The notes below the pieces were generated by a model. It ran no database searches. It worked only from the letters and a program-made list of their open reading frames with translations, and was not told the DNA's origin. This document shows positions 43,252 through 52,300 of a stretch of DNA of 64,000 nucleotides, piece after piece. Source of the stretch: JBPYFK01 sp051984675 (GTDB lineage: Bacteria > Actinomycetota > Actinomycetes > Mycobacteriales > Pseudonocardiaceae); assembly GCA_051984675.1 (NCBI GenBank), contig JBPYFK010000008.1, positions 1-64,000 of the forward strand, in the 5' to 3' direction. Numbering within the stretch: the stretch's first letter is position 1; each line of letters starts with the position of its first letter. The translations under genes were made by a program, and so were the position numbers.

Positions 43252-44390
43252 CCCACACTCCGGTACGGCGAGCGATCGTCGAGGCTGACGGCGGGTCCCG
43301 TGGCAACCCCGGCCCGGCCGGGTTCGGAGCCGTGGTCCGCGACCCGGAAACGTCCGAGGTCCTCGCGGAACGCTCCGGCGGGCTCGGGACGACGACGAAC
43401 AACGTCGCCGAGTACGAGGGTCTGATCGCCGGGCTGGAAGCGGCGCTGGAGCTCGGCGTCCGCGAGGTCGAGGCGCGGTTGGACTCCAAGCTCGTCGTCG
43501 AGCAGATGTCTGGCCGCTGGTCGGTCAAGCATGCCAACCTCAAGCCACTGGCGCTGAAGGCGCAGAAGCTGGTCCGCCAGTTCGAGGGGGTCCACTTCGA
43601 GTGGATACCGCGTGCGCGGAACGCGCACGCCGACCGGCTGGCCAACGAGGCGATGGACACCCAGGCGGGTGAGTCGACGACGGCCGGGCCCGCGGAGCAA
43701 CAGCGCGAGCAGAGCAAGCCGGTGGAGACCCAGCGCAGCGCGCGGCTGCCTGCGTGGAACGGCGCGACGGGTACGGCGACGCGGTTCCTGCTGGTGCGGC
43801 ACGGGCAGACAGCCCTCTCCGTCGAGCGCCGATATTCGGGTCGCGGCGATGTGCCGTTGACCGAGCTGGGACAGCAGCAGGCCGCGGCCGTCGCCCGCCG
43901 GTTGGCCGGACTGGAAGGTGTCGCCGGGGCGCCGGTCGTGACGTCGCCGCTGAAGCGGGCGCAGCAGACGGCAGAGGCGATCGCCGTCGCCACCGGCGGT
44001 GAGGTCCGGCCGCACGACGGGCTGCTGGAGACCGATTTCGGCGAGTGGGAAGGACTCACGTTCCGCGAAGCCGCCGAGCAGTACCCCGAGCTGCATCGCA
44101 GCTGGTTGGGTGACCCGTGTGTGCCGCCGCCGAACGGGGAAAGCATGGACGCGGTGTTCCGGCGGGTGCGGGCCACCCGGGACCAGCTGGTCGAGCAGTA
44201 CGCCGGGAACACCCTGGTGCTCGTCAGCCACGTGACACCGATCAAATGCCTGCTGCGCCTGGGACTCGACGTCGGCCCGTCGCTGTTCTACCGGCTGCAC
44301 CTCGATCTTGCGTCGTTGTCCGTTCTCGACTTCTACCTGGACGGCAATGCGTCGGTCTCGCTGGTCAACGACACCTCGCACCTGGTGTGA
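43248..44390 (+). CDS. RNase HI / alpha-ribazole phosphatase (CobC) fusion
   Basis: A 380-aa two-domain enzyme. RNase H part (residues about 5-135): EADGGSRGNPGPAGFGAVV, the Glu of NNVAEYEGLIAGLEAAL and the Asp of EARLDSKLVVEQM form the metal triad; it cuts RNA in RNA-DNA hybrids. A low-conservation linker (about 140-175) leads to a histidine phosphatase domain with LVRHGQTALSVERRYSGRGD and LVSHVTPIKCLL. The mycobacterial orthologue (Rv2228c) has both activities. The phosphatase half completes the nucleotide loop of cobalamin. GTG start, 4-bp overlap upstream. Confidence 0.94.
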   Translation: MTHTPVRRAIVEADGGSRGNPGPAGFGAVVRDPETSEVLAERSGGLGTTTNNVAEYEGLIAGLEAALELGVREVEARLDSKLVVEQMSGRWSVKHANLKPLALKAQKLVRQFEGVHFEWIPRARNAHADRLANEAMDTQAGESTTAGPAEQQREQSKPVETQRSARLPAWNGATGTATRFLLVRHGQTALSVERRYSGRGDVPLTELGQQQAAAVARRLAGLEGVAGAPVVTSPLKRAQQTAEAIAVATGGEVRPHDGLLETDFGEWEGLTFREAAEQYPELHRSWLGDPCVPPPNGESMDAVFRRVRATRDQLVEQYAGNTLVLVSHVTPIKCLLRLGLDVGPSLFYRLHLDLASLSVLDFYLDGNASVSLVNDTSHLV

Positions 44391-44899
44391 AGACCGCGCT
44401 GGTGCTCCCGGCGCCGGGAGTGGACCCGCTGCTGCGCAGCGTAGGTGCTGACTACCCGCACGCGGTTCGGGACTTTCCCGCCCACGTCACGCTGCTCTAC
44501 CCGTTCTTGGACCCGTTCTTGGACCCTTCCAAGGACGGCGGCGAGGTCGATGTTCGACGGCAGGTGCACGAGCTTGCCGCCGCACATCCGCCGATGGAGG
44601 TGGCCTTCGACGCCATCCTGCGCGATCCGGGGTTCGTCGCCCTGCGCGCCGACGCGCTGAGGCCGCTGGTGACCGCGGCTCGGCGGCGCTGGCCGCAGCT
44701 CACGCCCTACGACGGGCGGTACGGCGCCGACCCGGCCCCCCATCTCACGGTCGCAGTCGGTGCTGCCGAGCAGGAGGCAGGGGAGATCGAGGCACGGGTG
44801 CGCGAGCGGTTACCCGTCACAGCGAAACTGGACCAGATCTGGCTGGCCACCTTCGCGGCCACGTGGCACGTCGAGCGGAGGTTCCCGCTGACCGGCTGA
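44387..44899 (+). CDS. 2'-5' RNA ligase family protein (2H phosphoesterase)
   Basis: A 170-aa protein of the 2H phosphoesterase superfamily, with the two HxT motifs HVTLLYPF and HLTVAV. Bacterial ThpR-type relatives act on 2',3'-cyclic or 2'-5' phosphodiester ends of RNA. GTG start, 4-bp overlap with the RNase H/CobC gene, so it is the last gene of the operon, followed by a strong hairpin. The N-terminal part carries a 12-bp duplication (PFLDPFLD). Confidence 0.82.
   Translation: MKTALVLPAPGVDPLLRSVGADYPHAVRDFPAHVTLLYPFLDPFLDPSKDGGEVDVRRQVHELAAAHPPMEVAFDAILRDPGFVALRADALRPLVTAARRRWPQLTPYDGRYGADPAPHLTVAVGAAEQEAGEIEARVRERLPVTAKLDQIWLATFAATWHVERRFPLTG
44501..44524. repeat. 12-bp tandem repeat, 2 exact copies
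   Basis: CCGTTCTTGGAC occurs at 44501 and 44513, encoding PFLDPFLD just after the first HxT motif of the 2H phosphoesterase. Confidence 0.9.
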
Positions 44900-44919
44900 C
44901 TTCGCCGAACGGGCCGGAA

Positions 44920-44962
44920 CGGGCCTTGCACACCGGCATGGCAACCCGGCGTACAAGGCCCG
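44920..44962. terminator. Bidirectional terminator hairpin
   Basis: CGGGCCTTG at 44920-44928 pairs with CAAGGCCCG at 44954-44962, extended by CAC/GTA inside, around a 19-base loop region that can pair further (ACCGG/CCGG). It stands between the convergent 2'-5' RNA ligase and mdh genes and lacks a long T run, as is common in actinomycetes. Confidence 0.78.
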
Positions 44963-45010
44963 ACCCGCTCCGCCCGCGGACTCAGTTGTGCGGTGCGAGC
45001 ACCGCCGACC

Positions 45011-45997
45011 TCAGATCAGGCCGAGCTTGCGGACGGTGTCCCGCTCGTCGACCAGCTCCTGGACCGACGCGTCGATGCGCTGCCGGGAGAACTCGTCGAT
45101 CTCCAGACCCTGCACGATCTCGTAGCGACCATTGCGCGAGACCACCGGGAACGACGAGATGAGCCCCTCCGGGACGCCGTAGGAGCCGTCGGAGACCACA
45201 CCGGCCGACGTCCAGTCACCCTCGGGCGTGCCGTTCACCCAGTCGTAGACGTGATCGATGGCCGCGTTCGCCGCCGACGCCGCCGAGGACGCGCCCCGGG
45301 CCTCGATGATGGCGGCACCGCGCTTGGCGACCGTCGGGATGAAATCGTCTGCCAGCCAGGACCGGTCCACCTGCTCGGCGGCGATCTTGCCGTCGACCTC
45401 GGCGTGGAACAGGTCCGGGTACTGGGTGGCCGAGTGGTTGCCCCAGATCGTCAGCTTCTTGATGTCGTTGACCGACACCCGCAGCTTGTTGGCGAGCTGG
45501 GACTGGGCCCGGTTGTGGTCCAGCCGGGTCATCGCGGTGAACCGCTCCGCCGGTACGTCCGGCGCGTGTGCCTGCGCGATCAGGGCGTTGGTGTTGGCCG
45601 GGTTGCCCACGACCAGCACGCGGATGTCGTCGGCGGCGCCGGCGTTGATCGCTTCGCCCTGGGGCTTGAAGATCCCACCGTTGGCTTCGAGCAGGTCGCC
45701 GCGCTCCATGCCCTTGGCGCGCGGGCGTGCTCCGACCAGCAGCGCGACGTTCGTGCCGTCGAACGCCTGGCGCGGGTCGTCGCTGATGTCGATGCCGCTC
45801 AGCAGCGGGAACGCGCAGTCCTCCAGCTCCATGGCGGTGCCCTCGGCCGCCTTGACGGCCTGCGGGATCTCCAGCAGGCGAAGCCGCACCGGAGTGTCCG
45901 CGCCGAGCAGCTGCCCGGACGCGATCCGGAACAGCAGCGCGTAGCCGATCTGACCGGCAGCGCCGGTGACGGTGACATTGACGGGGGACTGGGCCAT
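45011..45997 (-). CDS. mdh: Malate dehydrogenase
   Basis: A 328-aa NAD-dependent malate dehydrogenase of the cytosolic/actinobacterial type. TGAAGQIGYALLFRIASG is the Rossmann loop, the catalytic His is in WGNHSATQYPDL, its partner Asp is in TRLDHNRAQ, and the substrate arginines are in VGARPRAKGMERGDLL. It oxidises malate to oxaloacetate in the TCA cycle. The ATG has AGGAGGA nearby. Single gene. Confidence 0.96.
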   Translation of the reverse strand: MAQSPVNVTVTGAAGQIGYALLFRIASGQLLGADTPVRLRLLEIPQAVKAAEGTAMELEDCAFPLLSGIDISDDPRQAFDGTNVALLVGARPRAKGMERGDLLEANGGIFKPQGEAINAGAADDIRVLVVGNPANTNALIAQAHAPDVPAERFTAMTRLDHNRAQSQLANKLRVSVNDIKKLTIWGNHSATQYPDLFHAEVDGKIAAEQVDRSWLADDFIPTVAKRGAAIIEARGASSAASAANAAIDHVYDWVNGTPEGDWTSAGVVSDGSYGVPEGLISSFPVVSRNGRYEIVQGLEIDEFSRQRIDASVQELVDERDTVRKLGLI

Positions 45998-46168
45998 GGA
46001 TTGTCCTCCTACCCACGGAAAATAAGTGCGACGGTTCGGATGCTAGCCGCCTCCCGACGCGGCCGGCGTACGGCCGTCTACCTGCATCGATCGGGTGTGA
46101 GCAGGGTCGCTGTCGTGGACGGCCGCCGCCGGGGAGTCGGTGTGGCGATCTCTACAATGGACCCCGTG

Positions 46169-46572
46169 CGGATGAGCTGACCGGGCGGCCGCGTCGAGGC
46201 GTGATGAACACCTCGTCGAGGAAAGTCCGGACTCCACAGGGCAGGGTGGTTGCTAACGGCAACCCGGGGAAACCCGCGGGACAGTGCCACAGAAAACAGA
46301 CCGCCCGGCTGCACGCCGGGTAAGGGTGAAACGGTGGTGTAAGAGACCACCAGCATCCCGGGTGACCGGGATGGCTCGGTAAACCCCACCCGGAGCAAGG
46401 CCAAGAGGGCACCGCGTGTGGTGCCTGCGCAGGCGTTCGAGGGTTGCCCGCCCGATGCCTGCGGGTAGGCCGCTGGAGCCTGCCGGCAACGGCAGGCCGA
46501 GAGGGATGGTCGCCCAATGGGAGTGCCGCAAGGACCCCAGGGACAGAATCCGGCTTACAGGTCAGCTCGTCC
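46169..46572 (+). ncRNA. rnpB: RNase P RNA (bacterial type A)
   Basis: Hallmarks in order: 5' GGATGAGCTGACC pairs with the 3' end GGTCAGCTCGTCC (helix P1); GAGGAAAGTCCGGACTCCAC and ACAGAATCCGGCTTACAG hold the two P4 strands; GACAGTGCCACAGAAA, GGTGAAACGGTGGTGTAAGAGACCACC and GTAAACCCCACCCGGAGCAAG match the conserved core of actinobacterial rnpB (longer strings quoted only as landmarks are at 46270-46400). A -10-like TACAAT at 46153-46158 precedes it. The RNA is the catalytic subunit that matures tRNA 5' ends. End points are good to a few bases. Confidence 0.95.
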
Positions 46573-46921
46573 GCACACGTATTCAGCCCACGTATTTGGG
46601 GCAGTGGCTCGACCGGCGGCGCGCACTGATCATCCGCCCTCGTGATCGGGTCGTCCGCATGCGGTCAGTCCCGCGTTGGGGTCATATCCGAACAACCGGC
46701 TTGCTCGCGGCGTTAGGCTCGCGCCAGCGAGCGCTCGCGAAGGGTAGCGAGCCGTTCGACGTTCAGTAGCAAGGGTTCGGTAGCAAGGGTTCGCAAACGC
46801 CCCTGATATGACCACTGTTTGAGGGAACTTGGATGTTGGCGAGAGTCAAGCCGGTCAACCAAGAACCTGATCTCTGGCGAGGCAGTGCCCGCTTCGACGC
46901 GTTTCCTCCAACGGTGATCGC
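46573..46921. other. Gap between rnpB and methyltransferase gene
   Basis: About 350 bp without a convincing gene. It holds a 14-bp duplication (46767-46794). No tRNA or riboswitch was recognised. Confidence 0.45.
46767..46794. repeat. 14-bp tandem repeat, 2 copies
   Basis: TAGCAAGGGTTCGG at 46767 and TAGCAAGGGTTCGC at 46781. Non-coding, so the unit is free of the multiple-of-three constraint seen in coding repeats. Confidence 0.85.
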
Positions 46922-47773
46922 GTGTCCACGTTGAGGAGTGGCCAGCTCGACGAGCAGTGGCCGCCCGAGGGGGTTGACGTGACCCGCCCGGCGGCTGCCC
47001 GGGTGCATGACTGGTACCTCGGTGGCGGTCACAACTTCCAGGTGGACCGCCAGTTCGGCCGGGAGATGGTGGCCCGGCTGCCGACGATCAAGCAGGTCGC
47101 GATCGAGAACCGCCAGTTCGTGCGGCGCGCCGTGAGTTGGCTGGCGGGTCAGGGGATCACGCAGTTCCTGGACCTCGGCTCGGCCGTGCCGACGGAAGGA
47201 AATGTGCACCAGCTCGCTCGCGCGATCAACCCGCGAGCCCGGACGGTGTACACCGGCCACGATCGCGTCGCGGTGACGCAGGCGGACCTGGTGCTCGACG
47301 AGCCCGGCCAGGACCCGGAGCGGGAGTTCTCCGCGGTGGTCCGAGCTGACCTGCGGGACCCGGACACGATCTTGCGGAGGCCCGATGTGCTGCGCCTGAT
47401 CGACTTCGCTCGCCCGCTCGCGCTACTGATCGTGCCGGTCCTGCACCAGATCGACCTCGGTGATCTTCCCGAAGCGGTGCTCGCGCGCTACCGAGAAGCG
47501 CTGCCGCCCGGCTCGTACCTGGTGTTGTCGCAGATCAGCACCGATGGGGTGCCGGATGACCTGGCACGCGGCGCCGAACGGGTGCGCGCGGGCTACGCCA
47601 AGTCGTCGCGGGCCGGTTACTTCCGTACGGCAGCGGAGCTGACCGCGCTGTTCGGCGATTTCGAGCTGGTTGAACCCGGCGTGACCTGGACTTCGGCCTG
47701 GAAGCCGGAACGGGAGTTGGGTGCGGACCCGGAGCGGGCACTCGCCCTCGCCGGTGTCGGCCGCAAGCCCTGA
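46922..47773 (+). CDS. SAM-dependent methyltransferase, DUF574/Methyltransf_19 family (second copy)
   Basis: A 283-aa protein. ARVHDWYLGGGHNFQVDRQFG, FLDLGSAVPTEGN and IVPVLHQIDLGD correspond to the same positions as in the methyltransferase at 3549-4367, with which it shares the family layout (paralogue). The acidic residue after the second beta strand is weak here (YTGHDRVAV instead of YVDVDPIAV), so SAM binding may be altered. GTG start. It is followed by the palindrome at 47801. Confidence 0.84.
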   Translation: MSTLRSGQLDEQWPPEGVDVTRPAAARVHDWYLGGGHNFQVDRQFGREMVARLPTIKQVAIENRQFVRRAVSWLAGQGITQFLDLGSAVPTEGNVHQLARAINPRARTVYTGHDRVAVTQADLVLDEPGQDPEREFSAVVRADLRDPDTILRRPDVLRLIDFARPLALLIVPVLHQIDLGDLPEAVLARYREALPPGSYLVLSQISTDGVPDDLARGAERVRAGYAKSSRAGYFRTAAELTALFGDFELVEPGVTWTSAWKPERELGADPERALALAGVGRKP

Positions 47774-48404
47774 GTCCAGGGTGCGCGAGGGACCGCCGAT
47801 GTCCACCGTGGACACTCCGGGTGCTGGCATCGCGGCGGGAGTGACATGAAATTCACCCGTTTGCCGCATCGGTCCGCGTGTCCGTGCTCTCACACGGGGA
47901 GATGACCCGTTGCGCGGCGATTTCGTCGAGAGGCTAGCCTGGTGCGGCAATCGTGATCATGGTCGACGCGTTGCGGCGACGGAGTGAACTCGGTGCGGCT
48001 GTCTGAAATCTGCCCCCTTGATGATCCCATCAGGTGCATCATGTGAGGGGTGCCCGGCACCTCGGCCAGAAGTTTGTACGGTCCGTAACGGAAAGGTTCA
48101 TGAACGGGTGAACAAGCGCAGTCTGCGTCAGTCCGGTGTTGTCGGCGCCCGCCCCTTCCCACCTGCGGCGGGGATGGATCGGTAGGTCCGGGGGCCTTCC
48201 CCGCCGAAGGTGTTACACAGCCAGACGAAATGCCATTTGCCGACCTGTCGTCGCTACTGCTGGTCACGATGTCATGTTCTACTCGTACTGCGCAGCCGGG
48301 ACCTTCCCGGTGGGTTGGCGTGCCAGCGGCTGGTGCCTGGGCATCCGGGACGCTAGAACTGGGGCACCAATCCGACGGCACTCCTCGTACCCGGGAGTAA
48401 AAAG
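47774..48404. other. 630-bp gap before the type IV secretion-like cluster
   Basis: No gene is supported on either strand. A hairpin is visible at about 48013-48050: outer arms CCCCT/AGGGG and inner arms ATGAT/ATCAT around a short loop. A GC-rich part at 48145-48210 could fold into a second structure. The promoter of the secretion cluster, perhaps with an RNA leader, must lie here; I recognise no riboswitch class. The palindrome GTCCACCGTGGAC at 47801 begins the gap. Confidence 0.45.
47801..47813. repeat. Copy of the 13-bp palindrome, GTCCACCGTGGAC
   Basis: Variant with C at the centre, 27 bp after the methyltransferase stop. See the copies at 554-566 and 34885-34897. Confidence 0.5.
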
Positions 48405-48692
48405 ATGACCGCCATGCCACTGGAAGCGTTGGGGCACCTGTACAAACTCGCACCAACGGGCCTCGGAACAGAGGGCATCCGCGGGTGGATCCTCAACAAC
48501 CTCCTGCCGTTGCTGCTGCTGACCGTGGCATTGCTGCTGCTGTGGCTCGGCGGCGGCAAGGGCGACAACGCGGGCGTGATGCGCCGCGTCGGCGGTGTTT
48601 TCGTGGCGTTGGCGATCATCGGCTTGGCGGTGACGGGCTCCGGTGTGGACATCGGCACGTTCATCGCCGGGTTGTTCAGCACCAACGGGTGA
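48405..48692 (+). CDS. Small membrane protein, first gene of T4SS-like cluster
   Basis: A 95-aa protein with two hydrophobic helices (LLPLLLLTVALLLLWLG and VFVALAIIGLAVTGSG) joined by a short basic loop. Its size, two-helix form and position before a VirB3-like gene fit a VirB2/TrbC-type pilin subunit, but no signal cleavage site is obvious and the identity is inference. ATG at 48405 with GGGAG upstream. The next gene begins 6 bp after its stop. Confidence 0.7.
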   Translation: MTAMPLEALGHLYKLAPTGLGTEGIRGWILNNLLPLLLLTVALLLLWLGGGKGDNAGVMRRVGGVFVALAIIGLAVTGSGVDIGTFIAGLFSTNG

Positions 48693-48698
48693 TCGCCA

Positions 48699-49322
48699 GT
48701 GCGGATTCGCACCGACGACGAGGTCTACCGCGTCGACGCCGTCTGGCTCGGCCCGCCGAAAGCGACGTTCCCCTGGCGTGCCCGCTATGTGGCCTGGGGT
48801 GTGGGGACCGTGGTCTTCCTGCTGGTCCTTGCCGTGGAACGGCGGATGAACATCGGCTTCGGCTTCTTCTCCACGGCGTGGGGCATCGTGATCACGGTCG
48901 CGCTGACCCGCATCATCTGCTCCCGGATCAGCCACGAACGGCCACTCGGCGCGGTCATGGTGATGTGGCTGCGCGAACTGACCGCGCCCAGGGAATCGAC
49001 GGTCAACCGGGGTGGTGCGGCGAGCGCGGCACGGGTCCGGGTGCGCGGCACCCGTCCCCGCCCCAGGCCGAAGGGCCGTCAGGCGAAGCGCCCCGGGGCG
49101 GCATCCGGTCGCAGGAAAGCCCTGTCCAGACAATCCGGCGCGAAGCAGGCCGGACGCAAGCAGGCCGGACGCAAGCAGGCCGGGACGCAACGGGTCGGAT
49201 CGAGGCAGGTCGGGGTGAATCCGTCCAGCCGGCAGCGGTTCGAGCAGCCAGGTCGCAGGAAAGCTCCCAGCGGCGCGCGTAGCAAGGAGGTTCGCGGTGT
49301 TCGGTCGTCGACGAGGAAGTGA
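48699..49322 (+). CDS. PrgI/VirB3-like membrane protein of T4SS-like cluster
   Basis: A 207-aa protein. Two adjacent transmembrane helices (YVAWGVGTVVFLLVLAV and GFFSTAWGIVITVALTRII) lie in the first 80 residues, then a strongly basic tail with tandem QAGRK repeats and many Arg/Lys/Ser. VirB3/PrgI subunits are small bitopic proteins that partner the VirB4 ATPase at the inner membrane. GTG start; the tail overlaps the start of the ATPase gene by 26 bp, and that gene's RBS lies inside it. Confidence 0.75.
   Translation: MRIRTDDEVYRVDAVWLGPPKATFPWRARYVAWGVGTVVFLLVLAVERRMNIGFGFFSTAWGIVITVALTRIICSRISHERPLGAVMVMWLRELTAPRESTVNRGGAASAARVRVRGTRPRPRPKGRQAKRPGAASGRRKALSRQSGAKQAGRKQAGRKQAGTQRVGSRQVGVNPSSRQRFEQPGRRKAPSGARSKEVRGVRSSTRK
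49144..49189. repeat. 15-bp tandem repeat in the basic tail
   Basis: AGCAGGCCGGACGCA at 49144 and 49159, and a 16-bp variant at 49174 that shifts phase. Encodes QAGRK units. Confidence 0.88.
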
Positions 49323-52300
49323 GCAGAACTCGTCCCAGCACCCGGGGCAGCCGCGCCGCCCGGCCGCCAGCCGGAACGCGCCGCAGGGGCAGGGTCAACC
49401 CGGCTCAGGTCAACAGGGCTCATCTCAACAGGGCCCAGGTCAACAGGGCCCAGGTCAACAGGGCAAGCTGCGCCAACCGAAGGCGAAAGGCAGGAGCGCG
49501 AACCGCAGACTTCCCGGTGAGCAGTCCATTCCCAGCTACACGCCGTCGATCGCCGCGCGTTCCATCGACGGGCACCTGCTGCGCACTGGTCAGGACGTCT
49601 TCGCGTGGTACCGGCTTTCCCCGCAGCGGTGGTCGTTTCGCTCGGACGCCCAGCGGCAGGATCTCATCGCCGCGATCGCCGGGCAGTACGCGGAGTTGCA
49701 GGGCCGCTGGCTGCACCTGCGGGTGACCAACCGGCCGTACCCGATCCGCATGTGGGCGGAGGCGCACGTGCGCAACGCCCGCAACCCGCTGCCGGATGTC
49801 CGCGGTGCGCTGAGCTTCGACGAGTACATGGTCGGCGAGCAGCAGCAGCTCATGGGCCGGTCGATGGCGGAGAAAGAGGTCTACCTCGGGGTCCAGGTGC
49901 AGACCCGCAACGTCGTCGACCGTGCCGTGGAACGTGCCGCGCCACTGCTGCGCCGGGTGTTCCCGGAGGCCGTCGAGGCCGAACTGGTCGCGTTGGACAG
50001 CGAGATCGAGCACCTCGACGGGGTCATCGGTAGCGCCGGGCTGGACGGTCGTCCTGCCACGGCGGAGGAGATGTCCTGGCTGATGCACCGGTCGTGCTCG
50101 CTGGGGTTGCCCGCGCCGCGAAACCTCCCCGCCGTTCCGGGTGTCGAGTGGGAACCGGAAGACCTCGCGTCGTTCACGGACGCCGCCGACATGCACCAGG
50201 AGCCGTACTCGCCGACGGTGACGGTTCGCGGGCGGACCGGATCCAACGCCGGCGTGACCCGGCACGTCACCGTGCTCACGGTGGGCTTGACCCACGGGCT
50301 GCAGATCCCCGAGGTCGACGACCCGTGGATGCAGCACTCGGACCGGCTGCCGGCCCAGGTCGAGTGGTCGGCACGGATCTACGTGCGGCGACCCGAAGAC
50401 GTCGGCGGCGAGCTGCAACGCCAGATGAACAAGGTGCGCTCGCAGGTCCGCCACTACACCGAAGAGCACGGTCTGGAACCGCCGACCTCGCTGTCCCGCC
50501 AGGCCGCGCGGGTGCTGGAGATCGACGACGAGATGACCTCGGGTTTCACCGCGCTGGCCACCCGGGTGCGCTCCTGGTGGCGCTGCGCGGTGTCCGGGCC
50601 GAGTGAGCGGGACGCGCTGCGGCTGGCCCAGCAGATCCTCGACCTGTACAAGCCGAAGATCGCGATCGAGCATCCCGAGGCGCAGTACCACATGGCCCGG
50701 GAGTTCATCCCGGGCGAACCGCTGGCCTCGGCCGCTTACATGCGCCGTGGTTCGGTGGTGTGGGCGGCGTCGGCGGTACCACAGGCGACGGCGGAGGTCG
50801 GTGACCGGCGTGGCATCTTGCTCGGCGAGACCTGCACCGCGACCCGCCGCCCGGTCGCCTGGGACCCGTGGATGGCACAGGAGGTCCGGGACGCGTCGGG
50901 GCTGACGGCCATGGTCGCCGGTCTCGGTGGGGGCAAGTCGTTCCTGGGCGGTGGCACCGTCTACAAGACGCTGCGTTCCGGGGCGCATTGGACGCTGCTG
51001 GACCCCTCCGGCCCGCTGGCGGAGCTGTGCCAGTTGCCCGAACTCCGGCCGTTCGCGCGGCCGATCAACCTGCTCAACGCGCAACCGGGCATCCTCAACC
51101 CGTACCGCGTGGTGGCGGAGCCCATGCTGGAGCACTTCGCCGACGAGGACGACCCGGAACGCGGGTGGCGCCGGGAGCGCGCGTTGGCCGCCGCGACGCG
51201 CCGCCGTCTCGTGCTCGACGTGTTGACCGGGCTCCTGCCGTACGAAGTTGCCCGGTTGCCGCAGACCCGGATCGTGGTCTTGCGCGCGGTCCGTGCTGTC
51301 GGCGGGAGGCCGGACGCGCACCCGGGGATGGTCTTCGAGGCACTGCGGCGGGACGCCAGCGAGCACCACGAGCACGCCGTCGTCGTCGCGGACTTCCTCG
51401 ACGAGCTGCGCGAGCGGATGTCGCTGCTGATCCCGGAAGACGACGCCGACCCGTATTCCGAAGCGCGCGAGGACCGGCTGACGGTGCTGACCATGGCGGG
51501 CCTGACGCTGCCCAAGGATGGTGTCGGCCGGGAGCACTGGACGGACGCGGAGGCTCTCGGTGTGGAGATGCTCAACCTGGCGGCGTGGCTGACCCAGCGC
51601 TCGATCTACGAACGGCCGAAGGGTGAGCGCAAGGGTGTGTGGATCGACGAAGCGTTCTTCCTTTCCGAGGTGCCCACCGGCCGGGTGCTGATGAACCGCT
51701 TCGCCCGGGATTCCCGGAAGTGGAACGTCCGGGTGTTGCTGTCCAGCCAGATCCCCGCGGACTTCCTGCGTATCCAGGGCTTTTCGGCGCTGCTGGACTC
51801 GGTGTTCGTCGGCCGGCTGGACGACGAGCAGGCGCAGGCCGACGCGCTGCGGCTGCTGAAGGTGCCGGTCGGCGCCGGCTACGAGCAGGTGGTGTCCGCG
51901 CTGGGCCGGCGACCCGGACCGGCCCGCAACAACACCGAGCGCGACCGGTCGCCGCGGCAGTTCATCTTCGGTGACGGTGCGGGCGGAGTCGAGCGCATCC
52001 GCATCGACTTCAGCGGTCCGCACCTGGAGCACCTGCGCGGGGCGCTGGACACCACGCCCGCGAGCGCCGAGGAGTCGCCGTCCCGTGAGACCGGAATGGC
52101 GTTGCGGAACACGGCGAACTCGGACGCGATGCATACGGGCACCGACCAACCGCGTGGTGGTGGGCAACGGCGTGAGCTGGACCCGGCCGCATTGGAGGAA
52201 CCCGGCCAAGCACCGGACTACGGCGGGCCGGACGGCCATGCCGACGACGTCGACGATGAGGAGATCGACGAGGAACAGCTCGACGAGCTCACCCTGGAAG

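Noticed and set aside
47774..48404. ydaO/c-di-AMP or cobalamin riboswitch before the secretion cluster
   Set aside because: The conserved GGGUGAA and CCCGG boxes of those classes do not appear in the right order; only a generic hairpin is visible.
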